Shown: positions 1-10,336 of the stretch, piece by piece
Layout of the letters: every line of letters begins with the position of its first letter
Numbering within the stretch: the stretch's first letter is position 1
Assembly (NCBI RefSeq): GCF_009857535.1
Contig: NZ_WWCS01000002.1
Span: 434,001-498,000, forward strand
Source: Duganella margarita
Lineage (GTDB): Bacteria > Pseudomonadota > Gammaproteobacteria > Burkholderiales > Burkholderiaceae_D
Direction: 5' to 3'
DNA length: 64,000 bases
Translations under genes and position numbers: made by a program
Notes under the pieces: generated by a model
What the model saw: the letters and a program-made list of their open reading frames with translations, nothing else
The model's database searches: none
What the model was told of the DNA's origin: nothing

Positions 1-93
1 GATGAGATGAAGTTGGTTGATGCGAAGTACGACGACCGCGCCAAAGGCTTGCAAGCCAAGGCCTGGAGTCTGACTGAATCTGCAAAGGCTTAA
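1..93 (+). CDS. 3' end of an upstream gene, possibly nusA
   Basis: An open frame enters from the window edge and ends with TAA at 91-93. The last 30 residues are charged and end in LTESAKA. The gene lies 46 bases before infB, where nusA usually sits (rimP-nusA-infB-rbfA-truB). I do not recognise the tail itself as a NusA C-terminus, so the identity rests on synteny alone. Confidence 0.4.
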   Translation, partial: DEMKLVDAKYDDRAKGLQAKAWSLTESAKA

Positions 94-139
94 TTTGATT
101 ATCTTTATCATCTCCGCGACACATAGAAAAGAGGACTGA

Positions 140-3028
140 ATGGCGAGTAACAACGTAGCCCAATTTGCCACCGAACTGAAGATGCCTGCAGACTTGCTGC
201 TGACGCAGCTGCGTTCTGCCGGCGTCGAAAAAAGTTCGGCGTCAGATCCATTGTCGAAAGAGGATAAGGATAAGCTGCTCGACCACCTGCGCCGGACCCA
301 TGGCGCCGGTGCTGAAGAGAAGAAGAAAATTACGCTGACGCGCAAGGAAACCACCGAGATCAAGCAGGCCGACGCCAATGGCAAGGCCCGCACCATCCAG
401 GTCGCCGTCAAGAAAACGCGCACCTTCGTGCAGCGCGACGAACCGCTGACCACCACGCCGGCCCCGGCGCCTGCGCCAGTGGTCGATCCGGCCGACGTTG
501 CGCGCCGTGAAGAAGACGCCAAGAAACAAGCGGAACTGATCGCCCGTCAGGAAGCGGAACTGCGCGAGAAGCAGGAGCGTCTGGCCAAGCTGGAAGCGGA
601 TAAAGCCGCCCAGGACAAAGCCAACGCCGAAGCCGCCGCCGCCGCCAAGAAGGAAGCGGAAGCCGAAGCCAAGGAAGAAGCCAAGAAAGCTGCTGCCGCC
701 GCCAAGGCCGCGACCGCTGCGCCGACTTCGGCTGCGCCGGCCGCGCCTGCGGTCGACACCGCTGCGGAAGACGCGAAGAAAAAAGCTGCTGCCGACGAAG
801 CCAAGAAAAAGGCTGCCGTGGCCGCCAAGGAAGCTGCCGACCAGGCCGCTGCCACGGAGCGCGCCCGTCAGGCCGTCGCCGACGAGGTCGCCCAGATCAA
901 GGCCATGATGAACGCGCCACGCCGCGCCATCAAGGCGCCTGAGCCTGCGCCTGCGCCAGTCAAGCCAAAAGTTGCCGAAGGCACGCTGCACAAGCCAGCC
1001 ACCGGCGCCACCGCCAAGCCGGGCGACAAGCCAGGCGACAAGAAACCTGCGGTTGGTACGGCGGACAAGAAATCGATCAAGTCGGCCAATGTGTCGTCGA
1101 CCTGGTCGGACGACGCCAAGAAACGCGGCGCACCAGGCGGCCCGAACAAAGGCCGTAGCGGTCCAGGTGCTGGCACCGGTCGCGACAGCTGGCGCGGTGG
1201 CAAGGGCGGCGGTCGTCGTCATCATCAGTCGGATGATCGCGAGACCAACTTCCAGGCCCCGACCGAAGCCGTCATCAAAGACGTGCACGTGCCGGAAACC
1301 ATCACCGTGGCCGAACTGGCGCACAAGATGTCGGTCAAGGCGTCCGAAGTCATCAAGCAGCTGATGAAGCTGGGCCAGATGTGCACCATCAACCAGGTGC
1401 TGGATCAGGAAACCGCGATGATTGTGGTCGAGGAGATGGGTCACAAAGCCCACGCTGCCGAGATGGACGATCCGGAAGCGATCCTGGCCGACCAGGGCGA
1501 GCATGCGCACTTTGAATCGGTGCCGCGCGCACCGGTGGTCACTGTCATGGGTCACGTCGACCACGGCAAGACCTCGCTGCTGGATTACATCCGCCGCGCC
1601 AAAGTGGCGTCGGGCGAAGCTGGTGGCATTACCCAGCACATCGGCGCATACCACGTGGACACCCCGCGCGGCATGATCACCTTCCTGGATACGCCGGGTC
1701 ACGAAGCCTTTACGGCAATGCGTGCCCGCGGTGCGAAAGCCACCGACATCGTGATCCTGGTGGTGGCAGCCGACGACGGCGTGATGCCGCAGACCAAAGA
1801 AGCGATCGCTCACGCGAAAGCAGCCGGTGTACCGCTGGTGGTGGCGATCAACAAGATCGACAAACCAGGTGGCAACGTCGACCGCGTTACGCAAGAGCTG
1901 GTTGCCGAGAGCGTGGTGCCGGAAGAATACGGTGGCGAATCGCCATTCGTGCCGGTATCGGCCAAGACCGGCGAAGGCATCGACAACCTGCTGGAGCAAG
2001 TGCTGCTGCAAGCCGAGGTGCTGGAACTGAAAGCACCGATCGATGCGCCGGCCCGTGGCCTGGTGGTCGAAGGCCGTCTGGACAAAGGCAAGGGCCCGGT
2101 TGCGACCGTGCTGGTGCAGTCCGGTACGCTGAAACGCGGCGACGTGATTCTGGCTGGTTCCTCGTTCGGCCGCGTGCGCGCCATGCTGGATGAGAACGGC
2201 AAGCCGATCAACGAAGCAGGTCCTTCGATTCCGGTCGAAATTCAGGGTCTGACCGAAGTGCCGCAAGCCGGTGAAGAAGTCATGGTCATGGCCGACGAGC
2301 GTAAAGCACGTGAAATTGGTCTGTTCCGTCAAGGTAAGTTCCGCGACGTGAAACTGGCCAAGCAGCAAGCTGCGAAGCTGGAAAACATGTTCGGCCAGAT
2401 GGCCGAAGGCGAAGTCAAAAACCTGCCGTTGATCGTCAAGACCGACGTGCAGGGTTCGCAAGAAGCGCTGGTCAGCTCGCTGCAAAAACTGTCGACCTCG
2501 GAAGTTCGGGTCCAGATCGTGCACGCTGCGGTCGGTGGCATCACCGAGTCGGACGTCAATCTGGCGGTGGCCTCGAAAGCAGTCATCATCGGCTTTAACG
2601 CCCGTGCTGATGCCCAAGCCCGCAAGCTGGCCGAGTCGAACGGTGTGGACATTCGCTACTACAACATCATTTACGATGCGATCGACGAGATCAAATCGGC
2701 GTTGTCGGGCATGTTGGCGCCAGAGAAGCGCGAGACCGTTATCGGTCAGGTCGAAGTACGCCAGGTTATCCTGGTGTCCAAAGTCGGCGCGGTTGCCGGT
2801 TGCCTGGTCACCGATGGCGTGGTCAAACGTTCGTCGTCGGTTCGCCTGCTGCGCAACAACATCGTGGTGTGGACTGGCGAAATCGACTCGCTCAAACGCT
2901 TCAAGGACGACGCCAAAGAAGTACGCGCCGGTCTGGAGTGCGGCCTGTCGCTGAAGAACTACAACGACATCCAGGTGGGCGACTCCCTGGAAGTGTTCGA
3001 AGTACAGGAAATCGCTCGTACCCTGTAA
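140..3028 (+). CDS. infB: Translation initiation factor IF-2
   Basis: IF-2 is the GTPase that brings initiator fMet-tRNA to the 30S subunit and promotes 50S joining in the cytoplasm. The 962-residue product begins with an IF2-N module ([20 protein letters not shown]), followed by a long Lys/Ala/Glu-rich linker to about residue 330 and a Gly/Arg-rich patch. The second IF2-N domain follows, then the G domain with GHVDHGKT at residues 471-478, DTPGHEAF and NKID. The C-terminal half carries domains II, III and the fMet-tRNA-binding domain. The ATG at 140 follows an AAGAGGA ribosome site. The length is normal for a betaproteobacterial IF-2 with an extended linker. It heads the infB-rbfA-truB group. 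Confidence 0.98.
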   Translation: MASNNVAQFATELKMPADLLLTQLRSAGVEKSSASDPLSKEDKDKLLDHLRRTHGAGAEEKKKITLTRKETTEIKQADANGKARTIQVAVKKTRTFVQRDEPLTTTPAPAPAPVVDPADVARREEDAKKQAELIARQEAELREKQERLAKLEADKAAQDKANAEAAAAAKKEAEAEAKEEAKKAAAAAKAATAAPTSAAPAAPAVDTAAEDAKKKAAADEAKKKAAVAAKEAADQAAATERARQAVADEVAQIKAMMNAPRRAIKAPEPAPAPVKPKVAEGTLHKPATGATAKPGDKPGDKKPAVGTADKKSIKSANVSSTWSDDAKKRGAPGGPNKGRSGPGAGTGRDSWRGGKGGGRRHHQSDDRETNFQAPTEAVIKDVHVPETITVAELAHKMSVKASEVIKQLMKLGQMCTINQVLDQETAMIVVEEMGHKAHAAEMDDPEAILADQGEHAHFESVPRAPVVTVMGHVDHGKTSLLDYIRRAKVASGEAGGITQHIGAYHVDTPRGMITFLDTPGHEAFTAMRARGAKATDIVILVVAADDGVMPQTKEAIAHAKAAGVPLVVAINKIDKPGGNVDRVTQELVAESVVPEEYGGESPFVPVSAKTGEGIDNLLEQVLLQAEVLELKAPIDAPARGLVVEGRLDKGKGPVATVLVQSGTLKRGDVILAGSSFGRVRAMLDENGKPINEAGPSIPVEIQGLTEVPQAGEEVMVMADERKAREIGLFRQGKFRDVKLAKQQAAKLENMFGQMAEGEVKNLPLIVKTDVQGSQEALVSSLQKLSTSEVRVQIVHAAVGGITESDVNLAVASKAVIIGFNARADAQARKLAESNGVDIRYYNIIYDAIDEIKSALSGMLAPEKRETVIGQVEVRQVILVSKVGAVAGCLVTDGVVKRSSSVRLLRNNIVVWTGEIDSLKRFKDDAKEVRAGLECGLSLKNYNDIQVGDSLEVFEVQEIARTL

Positions 3029-3496
<468 letters not shown>

Positions 3497-3501
3497 TCAA
3501 C

Positions 3502-3566
3502 CGTTCTATGGGCTCCCGCCGGCGCGGGAGCGACCGTCGTTCCCGCGCAGGCGGGAACCTATGCTG
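3502..3566. repeat. Dispersed palindromic repeat, copy 1 (two hairpins)
   Basis: Two adjacent palindromes, GGCTCCCGCC/GGCGCGGGAGC and TTCCCGC/GCGGGAA, are followed by CCTATGCTG. The same GTTCTATGGGCTCCCGCC start recurs at 58932. The second palindrome recurs twice around 21.5 kb and once at 27.06 kb. This is a REP-like family; translated, it gives spurious SFPRKRES-type peptides. Confidence 0.8.
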
Positions 3567-3574
3567 AAGCGAAT

Positions 3575-4501
3575 ATGAAGCAAAACCATCCCAAAAAAGT
3601 CCGCGATCTGGTGGACGGCGTGCTGCTGCTCGACAAACCGGTGGGCTTTTCCAGCAACGATGCGCTGATCAAGGCCAAGCGCGTGCTCAACGCCAAGAAG
3701 GCCGGCCACACCGGCACGCTCGACCCGTTTGCCACCGGCCTGTTGCCGCTGTGTTTCGGCGAGGCCACCAAGTTCTCGCAGGACTTGCTGGAGGCGGACA
3801 AGGCCTACGACACCACCGTGCACCTGGGCCAGACCACCGACACCGGCGACACTGAAGGCGAAGTGATCGATACGCGCGACGTCAACGTCACGCTGGAGCA
3901 GATCCACGCCGTGCTGGCGCAGTTCCGCGGTCCGATCAAGCAGGTGCCGCCGATGTATTCGGCGCTCAAGCGCGACGGCAAACCGCTGTATGAATATGCC
4001 CGCGAAGGCATCACGCTGGAACGCGAAGCGCGCGACGTCACCATCCACAAGCTGGAGCTGATTGCGTATGACGCGCCGTTCCTGAAGCTGTCGGTCACCT
4101 GCAGCAAGGGCACGTACATCCGCGTGCTGGGCCAGGACATCGGCGAAGCGCTCGGCTGCGGCGCCCATCTGAACGCGCTGCGCCGCACGCAGGTCGGCGC
4201 GCTGACCACCGAGCACATGATTACGCTGGAGGAGCTGGTCGCGCACGCAGCGCCGCTGACGCTGCTGTCGCCGGTCGACGCGCTGCTGTCCAGCTTTCCG
4301 GCGGTGCAACTGAACGCCGAACTGGCCAAGCGCTTCCTCAACGGCCAGCGCCTGGCGCTGGGCAAGGAGCCGTCGGTCAGCGTGCCGGCCGGGCAGGGCA
4401 GGGTACGCGTGTACCTGGACGCCAAGCTGCTGGGCACGGCCATCCTCGGCGAGTACAGCATCCTGCAACCGGAACGATTAATCGCCTTTGTCGCCGAATA
4501 A
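3575..4501 (+). CDS. truB: tRNA pseudouridine(55) synthase
   Basis: TruB converts U55 of the tRNA T-arm to pseudouridine. The 308-residue protein has the family signature [16 protein letters not shown] with the catalytic aspartate at residue 50. It also has [20 protein letters not shown] and [17 protein letters not shown]-terminal PUA-like extension follows. The ATG at 3575 sits just after a dispersed repeat, and no strong ribosome site is visible, so the start is probable rather than certain. It is the third gene of the infB group. Confidence 0.96.
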   Translation: MKQNHPKKVRDLVDGVLLLDKPVGFSSNDALIKAKRVLNAKKAGHTGTLDPFATGLLPLCFGEATKFSQDLLEADKAYDTTVHLGQTTDTGDTEGEVIDTRDVNVTLEQIHAVLAQFRGPIKQVPPMYSALKRDGKPLYEYAREGITLEREARDVTIHKLELIAYDAPFLKLSVTCSKGTYIRVLGQDIGEALGCGAHLNALRRTQVGALTTEHMITLEELVAHAAPLTLLSPVDALLSSFPAVQLNAELAKRFLNGQRLALGKEPSVSVPAGQGRVRVYLDAKLLGTAILGEYSILQPERLIAFVAE

Positions 4502-4525
4502 AGCGATGAAGTTGCATCGCAACAT

Positions 4526-4533
4526 GCTATACT
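4526..4533 (+). promoter_or_regulatory. Extended -10 promoter of typA
   Basis: TGCTATACT has the TG-N-TATACT pattern of an extended -10 box, about 57 bases before the typA start. No good -35 box is visible at 17 bp, which an extended -10 can tolerate. Confidence 0.5.
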
Positions 4534-4589
4534 AGCTGGCTACCCGTACGACTTGTACGCACCTGAAGTTTTTCCCCAAGATAACGACC

Positions 4590-6422
4590 ATGTCTACTAC
4601 TAAACGCGCAATTCGCAATATTGCAATCATCGCCCACGTTGACCACGGTAAAACCACCCTGGTTGACCAACTGCTGCGCCAGTCCGGCACCTTCCGCGAA
4701 AACCAGGCGGTTGATACCCGCGTGATGGACTCGAACGACCTCGAAAAAGAGCGCGGCATTACGATTCTGTCGAAGAATTGCGCGGTTGAGTACGAAGGCA
4801 CCCACATCAACATCGTCGACACCCCAGGCCACGCCGACTTCGGCGGCGAAGTGGAACGTGTACTGTCGATGGTGGACTCGGTTCTGCTGCTGGTGGATGC
4901 CCAGGAAGGCCCAATGCCACAGACCCGCTTCGTGACCCGTAAAGCGCTGGCCCTGGGCCTGAAGCCGATCGTCGTGGTCAACAAGGTTGACCGTCCGGGC
5001 GCGCGCGCCGACTGGGCCATCAACCAGACCTTCGAACTGTTCGACAAGCTGGGCGCCACCGACGAACAACTGGACTTCCCGATTGTTTACGCTTCGGGCC
5101 TGAACGGCTACGCCGGCCTGACCGAAGACGTACGTTCGGGCGACATGAAGCCGCTGTTCGACGCCATCCTGGAACACGTGCCAGTCCGTGACGACAATCC
5201 GGAAGGCCCGCTGCAGATGCAAATCACCTCGCTGGACTACTCGTCCTACGTTGGTAAAATCGGCATTGGCCGCGTCAACCGCGGCACCATCAAGGTCGGC
5301 CAGGACGTGCTGGTCATCAATGGCCCAGGCGCCACCCCGATCAAGGGCCGCATCAACCAGGTGCTGAACTTCAAGGGCCTGGAGCGCGTGCTGGTGGACG
5401 AAGCCGTGGCCGGCGACATCTGCCTGATCAACGGTATCGATGAAATCGGTATCGGTTCGACGCTGTGCGCCACCGACACCCCTGATCCGCTGCCGATGCT
5501 GACCGTCGATGAGCCGACCCTGACCATGAACTTCATGGTCAACAACTCGCCACTGGCCGGCCGCGAAGGCAAGTTCGTGACCTCGCGCCAGCTGCGCGAC
5601 CGTCTGGACAAAGAACTGAAAGCCAACGTGGCGCTGCGCGTTGCGCCAACCGACGACGACACCACCTTCGAAGTATCGGGTCGCGGCGAGCTGCACCTGA
5701 CCATCCTGATCGAAAACATGCGTCGTGAAGGTTTCGAACTGGCCGTATCTCGTCCGCGCGTGGTGTTCAAAATGGTCGATGGCGTGCGCCATGAGCCGTT
5801 CGAGCAGCTGTCGGTTGACGTGGAAGAAGCCAACCAGGGCGGCGTGATGGAAGAACTGGGCCGTCGTCGTGGCGACCTGCAGAACATGGAATCCGACGGC
5901 AAGGGCCGTGTGCGCCTGGAATACCGTATTCCAGCGCGTGGCCTGATCGGCTTCCAGGGCGAATTCATGACCCTGACCCGCGGTACCGGCCTGATGTCGC
6001 ACGTGTTTGATGCCTACGCTCCGGTCGACAACACCAAGGGCGAACTGGGCGGCCGTCGCAACGGCGTGCTGATCTCGCAAGATGACGGCGCCGCTGTTGC
6101 TTACGCGATCTGGAAACTGCAGGATCGCGGCCGTATGTTCGTGGTCCACAACGACCCGGTGTACGAAGGCATGATCATCGGTATCCACTCGCGCGACAAC
6201 GATCTGGTGGTCAACCCGATCAAGGGCAAGCAGCTGACCAACGTGCGTTCGTCGGGTACCGACGAAGCCGTGCGCCTGGTGCCGCCGATCCAGATGTCGC
6301 TGGAATACGCCGTGGAATTCATCGACGACGACGAGCTGGTGGAAATCACCCCGAAATCGATCCGTCTGCGCAAGCGCTTCCTGAAAGAGCACGAGCGTAA
6401 GAAGGCTTCGCGCGAAGCATAA
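4590..6422 (+). CDS. typA: Ribosome-associated GTPase TypA/BipA
   Basis: TypA/BipA is a translational GTPase involved in 50S assembly and in stress and low-temperature growth. The 610-residue protein shows G1 [10 protein letters not shown] near residue 15, the switch region [29 protein letters not shown] and NKVDRPGAR. Domains II, III and V and the BipA C-terminal domain ([17 protein letters not shown]) follow. The length is standard. It has its own promoter upstream and a strong terminator downstream, so it looks monocistronic. Confidence 0.97.
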   Translation: MSTTKRAIRNIAIIAHVDHGKTTLVDQLLRQSGTFRENQAVDTRVMDSNDLEKERGITILSKNCAVEYEGTHINIVDTPGHADFGGEVERVLSMVDSVLLLVDAQEGPMPQTRFVTRKALALGLKPIVVVNKVDRPGARADWAINQTFELFDKLGATDEQLDFPIVYASGLNGYAGLTEDVRSGDMKPLFDAILEHVPVRDDNPEGPLQMQITSLDYSSYVGKIGIGRVNRGTIKVGQDVLVINGPGATPIKGRINQVLNFKGLERVLVDEAVAGDICLINGIDEIGIGSTLCATDTPDPLPMLTVDEPTLTMNFMVNNSPLAGREGKFVTSRQLRDRLDKELKANVALRVAPTDDDTTFEVSGRGELHLTILIENMRREGFELAVSRPRVVFKMVDGVRHEPFEQLSVDVEEANQGGVMEELGRRRGDLQNMESDGKGRVRLEYRIPARGLIGFQGEFMTLTRGTGLMSHVFDAYAPVDNTKGELGGRRNGVLISQDDGAAVAYAIWKLQDRGRMFVVHNDPVYEGMIIGIHSRDNDLVVNPIKGKQLTNVRSSGTDEAVRLVPPIQMSLEYAVEFIDDDELVEITPKSIRLRKRFLKEHERKKASREA

Positions 6423-6446
6423 GCCGATCTTAGAGCGCTGTTAAAG

Positions 6447-6480
6447 AAACCGCCCGGTGCAAACCGGGCGGTTTTTTTTA
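6447..6480 (+). terminator. Rho-independent terminator of typA
   Basis: AAACCGCCCGGT at 6447-6458 and ACCGGGCGGTTT at 6463-6474 form a 12-bp stem with a GCAA tetraloop. T8 follows directly. Confidence 0.95.
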
Positions 6481-7023
6481 TTTCTGACGGTATTTTTTGC
6501 TACTTGGTGTTACTCGCAGTTACATTACGTTACGCAGGAATTTACATTTCGTTACCGGCGATACAAAACGGTGCATGACGATACAATGGTACGCATAGCG
6601 CGGATCGTCCGCCAACTGCACCATTCTGGGTGATGGCCTTTTAACTAAATTAAATTTCTAATTATTTGGTTTAATCTAATTTAAAACGCCGTTAAACCAT
6701 GTTAAGTAAAATTTATGGCTAAAAATCACGGTGCACGAACGCTACAAAATGGTGATTTATTGCACTTATATGGTGCATTTTTCGACAAAACAACACTGCA
6801 ACGTTGTATTAATGATGAAATTATTCCTGTGCAATTGACATCAGTTTGAGCAACATGGTCTGATCATTCCACGGGCTCATTCTTAGATTGTTAAGAAACG
6901 CCCTCTAAAAGTTGGTAGAAAAAGCGCTTTTTGGTTACAAAAAGTCGAATGACTAAAAAAGCTGGACGGTGGAAACACACCCACTCACCACCGCCAGCCT
7001 ACTAATCGGGAATTGATAAAACT
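6481..7023 (+). other. Long AT-rich leader upstream of the Oar-like receptor
   Basis: This 540-base stretch is gene-free and much more AT-rich than its flanks. It begins with several GTTAC steps (6507-6555), contains two GATACAAAACGG/GATACAATGG look-alikes near 6560-6590 and a TTAAATT-rich segment near 6640-6720. No convincing ORF or RNA gene is seen. It presumably holds the promoter of the receptor gene at 7024. Confidence 0.5.
6919..6932. promoter_or_regulatory. Perfect 14-bp palindrome AAAAAGCGCTTTTT
   Basis: A perfect palindrome with central GCGC lies 91 bases before the receptor start. Central CG flanked by A/T arms is typical of LacI-family operators, so it is a candidate operator. No cognate regulator is adjacent. 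Confidence 0.35.
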
Positions 7024-10000
7024 ATGTTGAGAAAAACTGTGATCGCGCGCGCCTTAACCATCGCGTTTGGTAGCGTTATTGTCGCTGCGGGTGTCGTCCA
7101 GCCAGTTATGGCGCAGTCGAACTCCAGCGGTAACATCTACGGTTCGATCGATGCGCCTGCCGGCGCCTCGGTATCGTTGACCAATACCGAAACCGGTCTG
7201 AAGCGCGCCATCAGCCTGGACGCCAGCGGCCGTTACCAGGCCACCGCGCTGCCAGCCGGCCACTACCGCGTGGAGCTGCTGCGCGATGGCAAAGTTGCGC
7301 AAACCACGGAAGTGGATGTCCTGGCCGGCCAGGGCGCTAACGCGTCCTTCACCGCTGCGGCCGTCCAGGCCGTGCAAGTGACCGGTCGCCGCAACCGCAT
7401 CGACGTCTCCAACACCAACAACGGCGCGATCTTCACCGCCAAGGAACTGGAGAAACTGCCGGTGGCCCAGACGTTGAACGCCATCGTGCTGCTGGCGCCG
7501 AACACCACCAAGGGTGACTCCGCGTTCGGCAATACCTCGTCGTTTGGCGGTTCGGGCGTGTCGGAAAACTCGTTCTACCTTAACGGCTTCCCGATCACCA
7601 ATCCACTCAGCCAGCTGGGTTCGATGGAACTGCCATTCGGTGCGATCCAGCAAGCGTCGGTGATGACCGGCGGCTTCGGCGCCGAATATGGCCGTTCGAT
7701 CGGTGGCGTGTTGAGCGTGACCTCGAAGAGCGGCACCAACACCTGGGAAGGCGGCGCGATGTACAGCATCGAGCCAGCCAGCATGCGCGCTTCGTATAAA
7801 AACATCAACTACGCCAAGACCGGCGACGTCAACAACGTCGGCACCGACGGCAAGCTGGACCTGCGCCGCGACAACCGTTCGGTCAGCAGCCAGCAGTATG
7901 GCGCCTACCTGGGCGGCCCGATCATCAAGGACAAGCTGTTCATGTTCATTGCCGGTGACCAGACCATCGGCAAGGATTCGTATGTCGGTTCGACCTCGGT
8001 CACCAACCCGGCCACCATCAACCAGAGCGGCTGGAACCGGAACCGTTCGCAGGAAAACCGCTGGTTGGGCAAGCTGGACTGGAACATCAATGACGATCAC
8101 CGCCTGGAATTCACCAGTGCCGGCGACAGCAGCCAGACCCGCTACCAGAAATACGGCTACACGCTGAATCCGAACAATCCTAACGCTGCGGCGCAACTCG
8201 ATGGCGTACCGAACGGCCAGTTGTACTCGTCGGCCGTGGGCAAAAACCTGGGCCCGACCGATCCTGAATTCCCAGGCACCCCAGGCGCTACCGTCAACAT
8301 GCTGAAGTACACCGGCAACCTGACCGACAACCTGGTGATCACCGGCCTGTACGGCGTACTGAAGAGCAAACACGGCGTCAGCTACGAAGCACTGGGCGCC
8401 AATGCCGGCACCGGTGGCGTACCGCCGACCATTACCTACGGCACCACCGCCAAGTGGGGCGCGATCGATCCAGCGCTGTACCGCAACTACAATATCTTCC
8501 CTGGCTACATCAGCAGCCCTGGCGAAGATGAAACCAAAGCGGCACGTTTCGATCTGGAATACAAACTGGACAATCACACGCTGCGCGCCGGTATCGATTC
8601 CGCCAAGCTGAATACATCGGCTGCCGGTCAGGTCCGCAGTGGCGGCTCGTCGTGGGCATATAAATACGTTGGCGCCGCCAACGTCGGCCAGACCATCAAC
8701 CTGTCGGGCGCCCGTCCTGGCAACGTCGCCGACTTCGGCGGCTCCGGTACCGCCGGCTACTACGTGTCGCAATCGATCTTCAACTCGCTGACCTCGGCTG
8801 CTGCGAAGCAATCGGCGCAGTATGTGGAAGACCGCTGGCAAGTACGCAAGGACCTGCTGCTGACGCTGGGTCTGCGTAACGATTCGTATAGCAACTCCAC
8901 CGGTGACGGCGCCAAGTTCGTCGATATGAAGCACGAAGTGGCGCCACGCTTCTCGGCGTCGTGGGATGCCAACGGCGACGCCTCGCTGAAGATCTACGGT
9001 AGCGCTGGCCGTTACTACCTGCAACTGCCGACCCAGGTAGCTGCCCGTGCCGCCAGTCGTTCGACCTACACCACCCAGGAGTTCACCTACACCGGCATCG
9101 ATCCGAATACCGGCGTACCGCTGGGCCTGAAGGCAGTCAACACCCCGGTCTCGTCGGACGGCGAATACGGCCAGGCCAAGAACGTGCAGTCGGTGGTGGC
9201 GGCAGATCTGAAGCCTAACTATCAGGACGAAATCACGCTGGGCTTCGAAAAAGCCTTCAGCCCTGACCTGAACTTTGGTATCAAAGGCACCTACCGCAAA
9301 CTGGGCGCCGGTATCGACGACAGCTGCGACACCCGTCCGATTCTGAAATTCGCAGCCGAACACGGTATCGATATTCAGAACACCGGGGCCGTCAACTGCT
9401 TCATCTTCAATCCAGGCCGCGATGTCAGCCTGTGGGTGGACGGCAACGATGCAGCCGGTAATCCGGTGGTCACCGGCAAAGGCCAGATTGCCCACTTCAG
9501 CGCTGCGGAAATCGGCGAACCAGACGCCAAGCGTACCTACGCCGCACTGGACTTCTTCGCCGAGCACCCGATGCGCAACGGCTGGTATGGCCGCATCAAC
9601 TATACGCTGTCGCGTAGCACCGGCAACATGGAAGGCCAGACCCGTTCCGACACCGGCCAGACCGACGTCGGCACCTCGGCAGGCTGGGACTTCCCAGAGT
9701 TTGCGCCAGGTTCCGATGGCCTGCTGCCGAACGACCGCAAGCATCAGCTGAAGATGTACGGCTTCTACCAGATCACGCCTGAAGTGACGGTAGGTGCGTT
9801 CGCGCTGCTGCAGTCGGGTCGTCCCAAGCTGTGCCTGGGCACCAATGATGCGTCCGACAACGGCAGCAACCCGGCGTACCCGCTGGGTCAGATCTACGGC
9901 GGTCCTGGTTATGGCGCCGAGTACTACTACTGCGGCGACAAGCCAAGCCCACGTGGCAGCCTGGGGCGTATGCCTTGGGAAAAACGTCTGGACCTGAACC

Positions 10001-10203
10001 TGGCTTACGCGCCGGCCTACCTCAAAGGCTTCACCGTGAAAGTGGACGTGTTCAACGTGTTGAACAAGCAAGTGCCGATCAGCACCAACCCAACCTATGA
10101 CGACGGCGATAGCAGCGTGATCACCGCCAAATACGGTGAAGTGATGAGCTACCAATCGCCACGTTATGCCAAGTTCACCGTGGAATACAACCACAAGTTC
10201 TAA
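7024..10203 (+). CDS. TonB-dependent receptor, Oar-like
   Basis: This is a 1059-residue outer-membrane receptor that would import a ligand using TonB energy. It has a signal peptide (about residues 1-30, ending VMAQ) and a carboxypeptidase-regulatory-like domain to about residue 115 (GNIYGSIDAPAGASVSLTN). A plug domain follows (AQTLNAIVLLAPNTTKGD and GFGAEYGRSIGGVLSVTSKS), then a long 22-strand-type barrel ending in aromatic VEYNHKF. This CarboxypepD_reg plus plug layout matches the Oar/OmpA-related receptors common in Oxalobacteraceae and Xanthomonadaceae. The ligand is unknown. A terminator follows, so it appears to be a single-gene unit. Confidence 0.88.
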   Translation: MLRKTVIARALTIAFGSVIVAAGVVQPVMAQSNSSGNIYGSIDAPAGASVSLTNTETGLKRAISLDASGRYQATALPAGHYRVELLRDGKVAQTTEVDVLAGQGANASFTAAAVQAVQVTGRRNRIDVSNTNNGAIFTAKELEKLPVAQTLNAIVLLAPNTTKGDSAFGNTSSFGGSGVSENSFYLNGFPITNPLSQLGSMELPFGAIQQASVMTGGFGAEYGRSIGGVLSVTSKSGTNTWEGGAMYSIEPASMRASYKNINYAKTGDVNNVGTDGKLDLRRDNRSVSSQQYGAYLGGPIIKDKLFMFIAGDQTIGKDSYVGSTSVTNPATINQSGWNRNRSQENRWLGKLDWNINDDHRLEFTSAGDSSQTRYQKYGYTLNPNNPNAAAQLDGVPNGQLYSSAVGKNLGPTDPEFPGTPGATVNMLKYTGNLTDNLVITGLYGVLKSKHGVSYEALGANAGTGGVPPTITYGTTAKWGAIDPALYRNYNIFPGYISSPGEDETKAARFDLEYKLDNHTLRAGIDSAKLNTSAAGQVRSGGSSWAYKYVGAANVGQTINLSGARPGNVADFGGSGTAGYYVSQSIFNSLTSAAAKQSAQYVEDRWQVRKDLLLTLGLRNDSYSNSTGDGAKFVDMKHEVAPRFSASWDANGDASLKIYGSAGRYYLQLPTQVAARAASRSTYTTQEFTYTGIDPNTGVPLGLKAVNTPVSSDGEYGQAKNVQSVVAADLKPNYQDEITLGFEKAFSPDLNFGIKGTYRKLGAGIDDSCDTRPILKFAAEHGIDIQNTGAVNCFIFNPGRDVSLWVDGNDAAGNPVVTGKGQIAHFSAAEIGEPDAKRTYAALDFFAEHPMRNGWYGRINYTLSRSTGNMEGQTRSDTGQTDVGTSAGWDFPEFAPGSDGLLPNDRKHQLKMYGFYQITPEVTVGAFALLQSGRPKLCLGTNDASDNGSNPAYPLGQIYGGPGYGAEYYYCGDKPSPRGSLGRMPWEKRLDLNLAYAPAYLKGFTVKVDVFNVLNKQVPISTNPTYDDGDSSVITAKYGEVMSYQSPRYAKFTVEYNHKF

Positions 10204-10244
10204 GCCTGTGTCATGGCGCCGGCAACAGGGCGCCACGTCACCGG

Positions 10245-10273
10245 AAACCGCAGCCTCGGCTGCGGTTTTTGTT
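10245..10273 (+). terminator. Rho-independent terminator of the Oar-like receptor
   Basis: AAACCGCAGC at 10245-10254 pairs with GCTGCGGTTT at 10259-10268 over a CTCG loop, followed by a T-rich tail. Confidence 0.9.
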
Positions 10274-10336
10274 TGCCTTTTCCGTTCCGCTGGGGTACTT
10301 TTGTGCGTGGCAGCATAAACGCAATGGAGGATCCCG

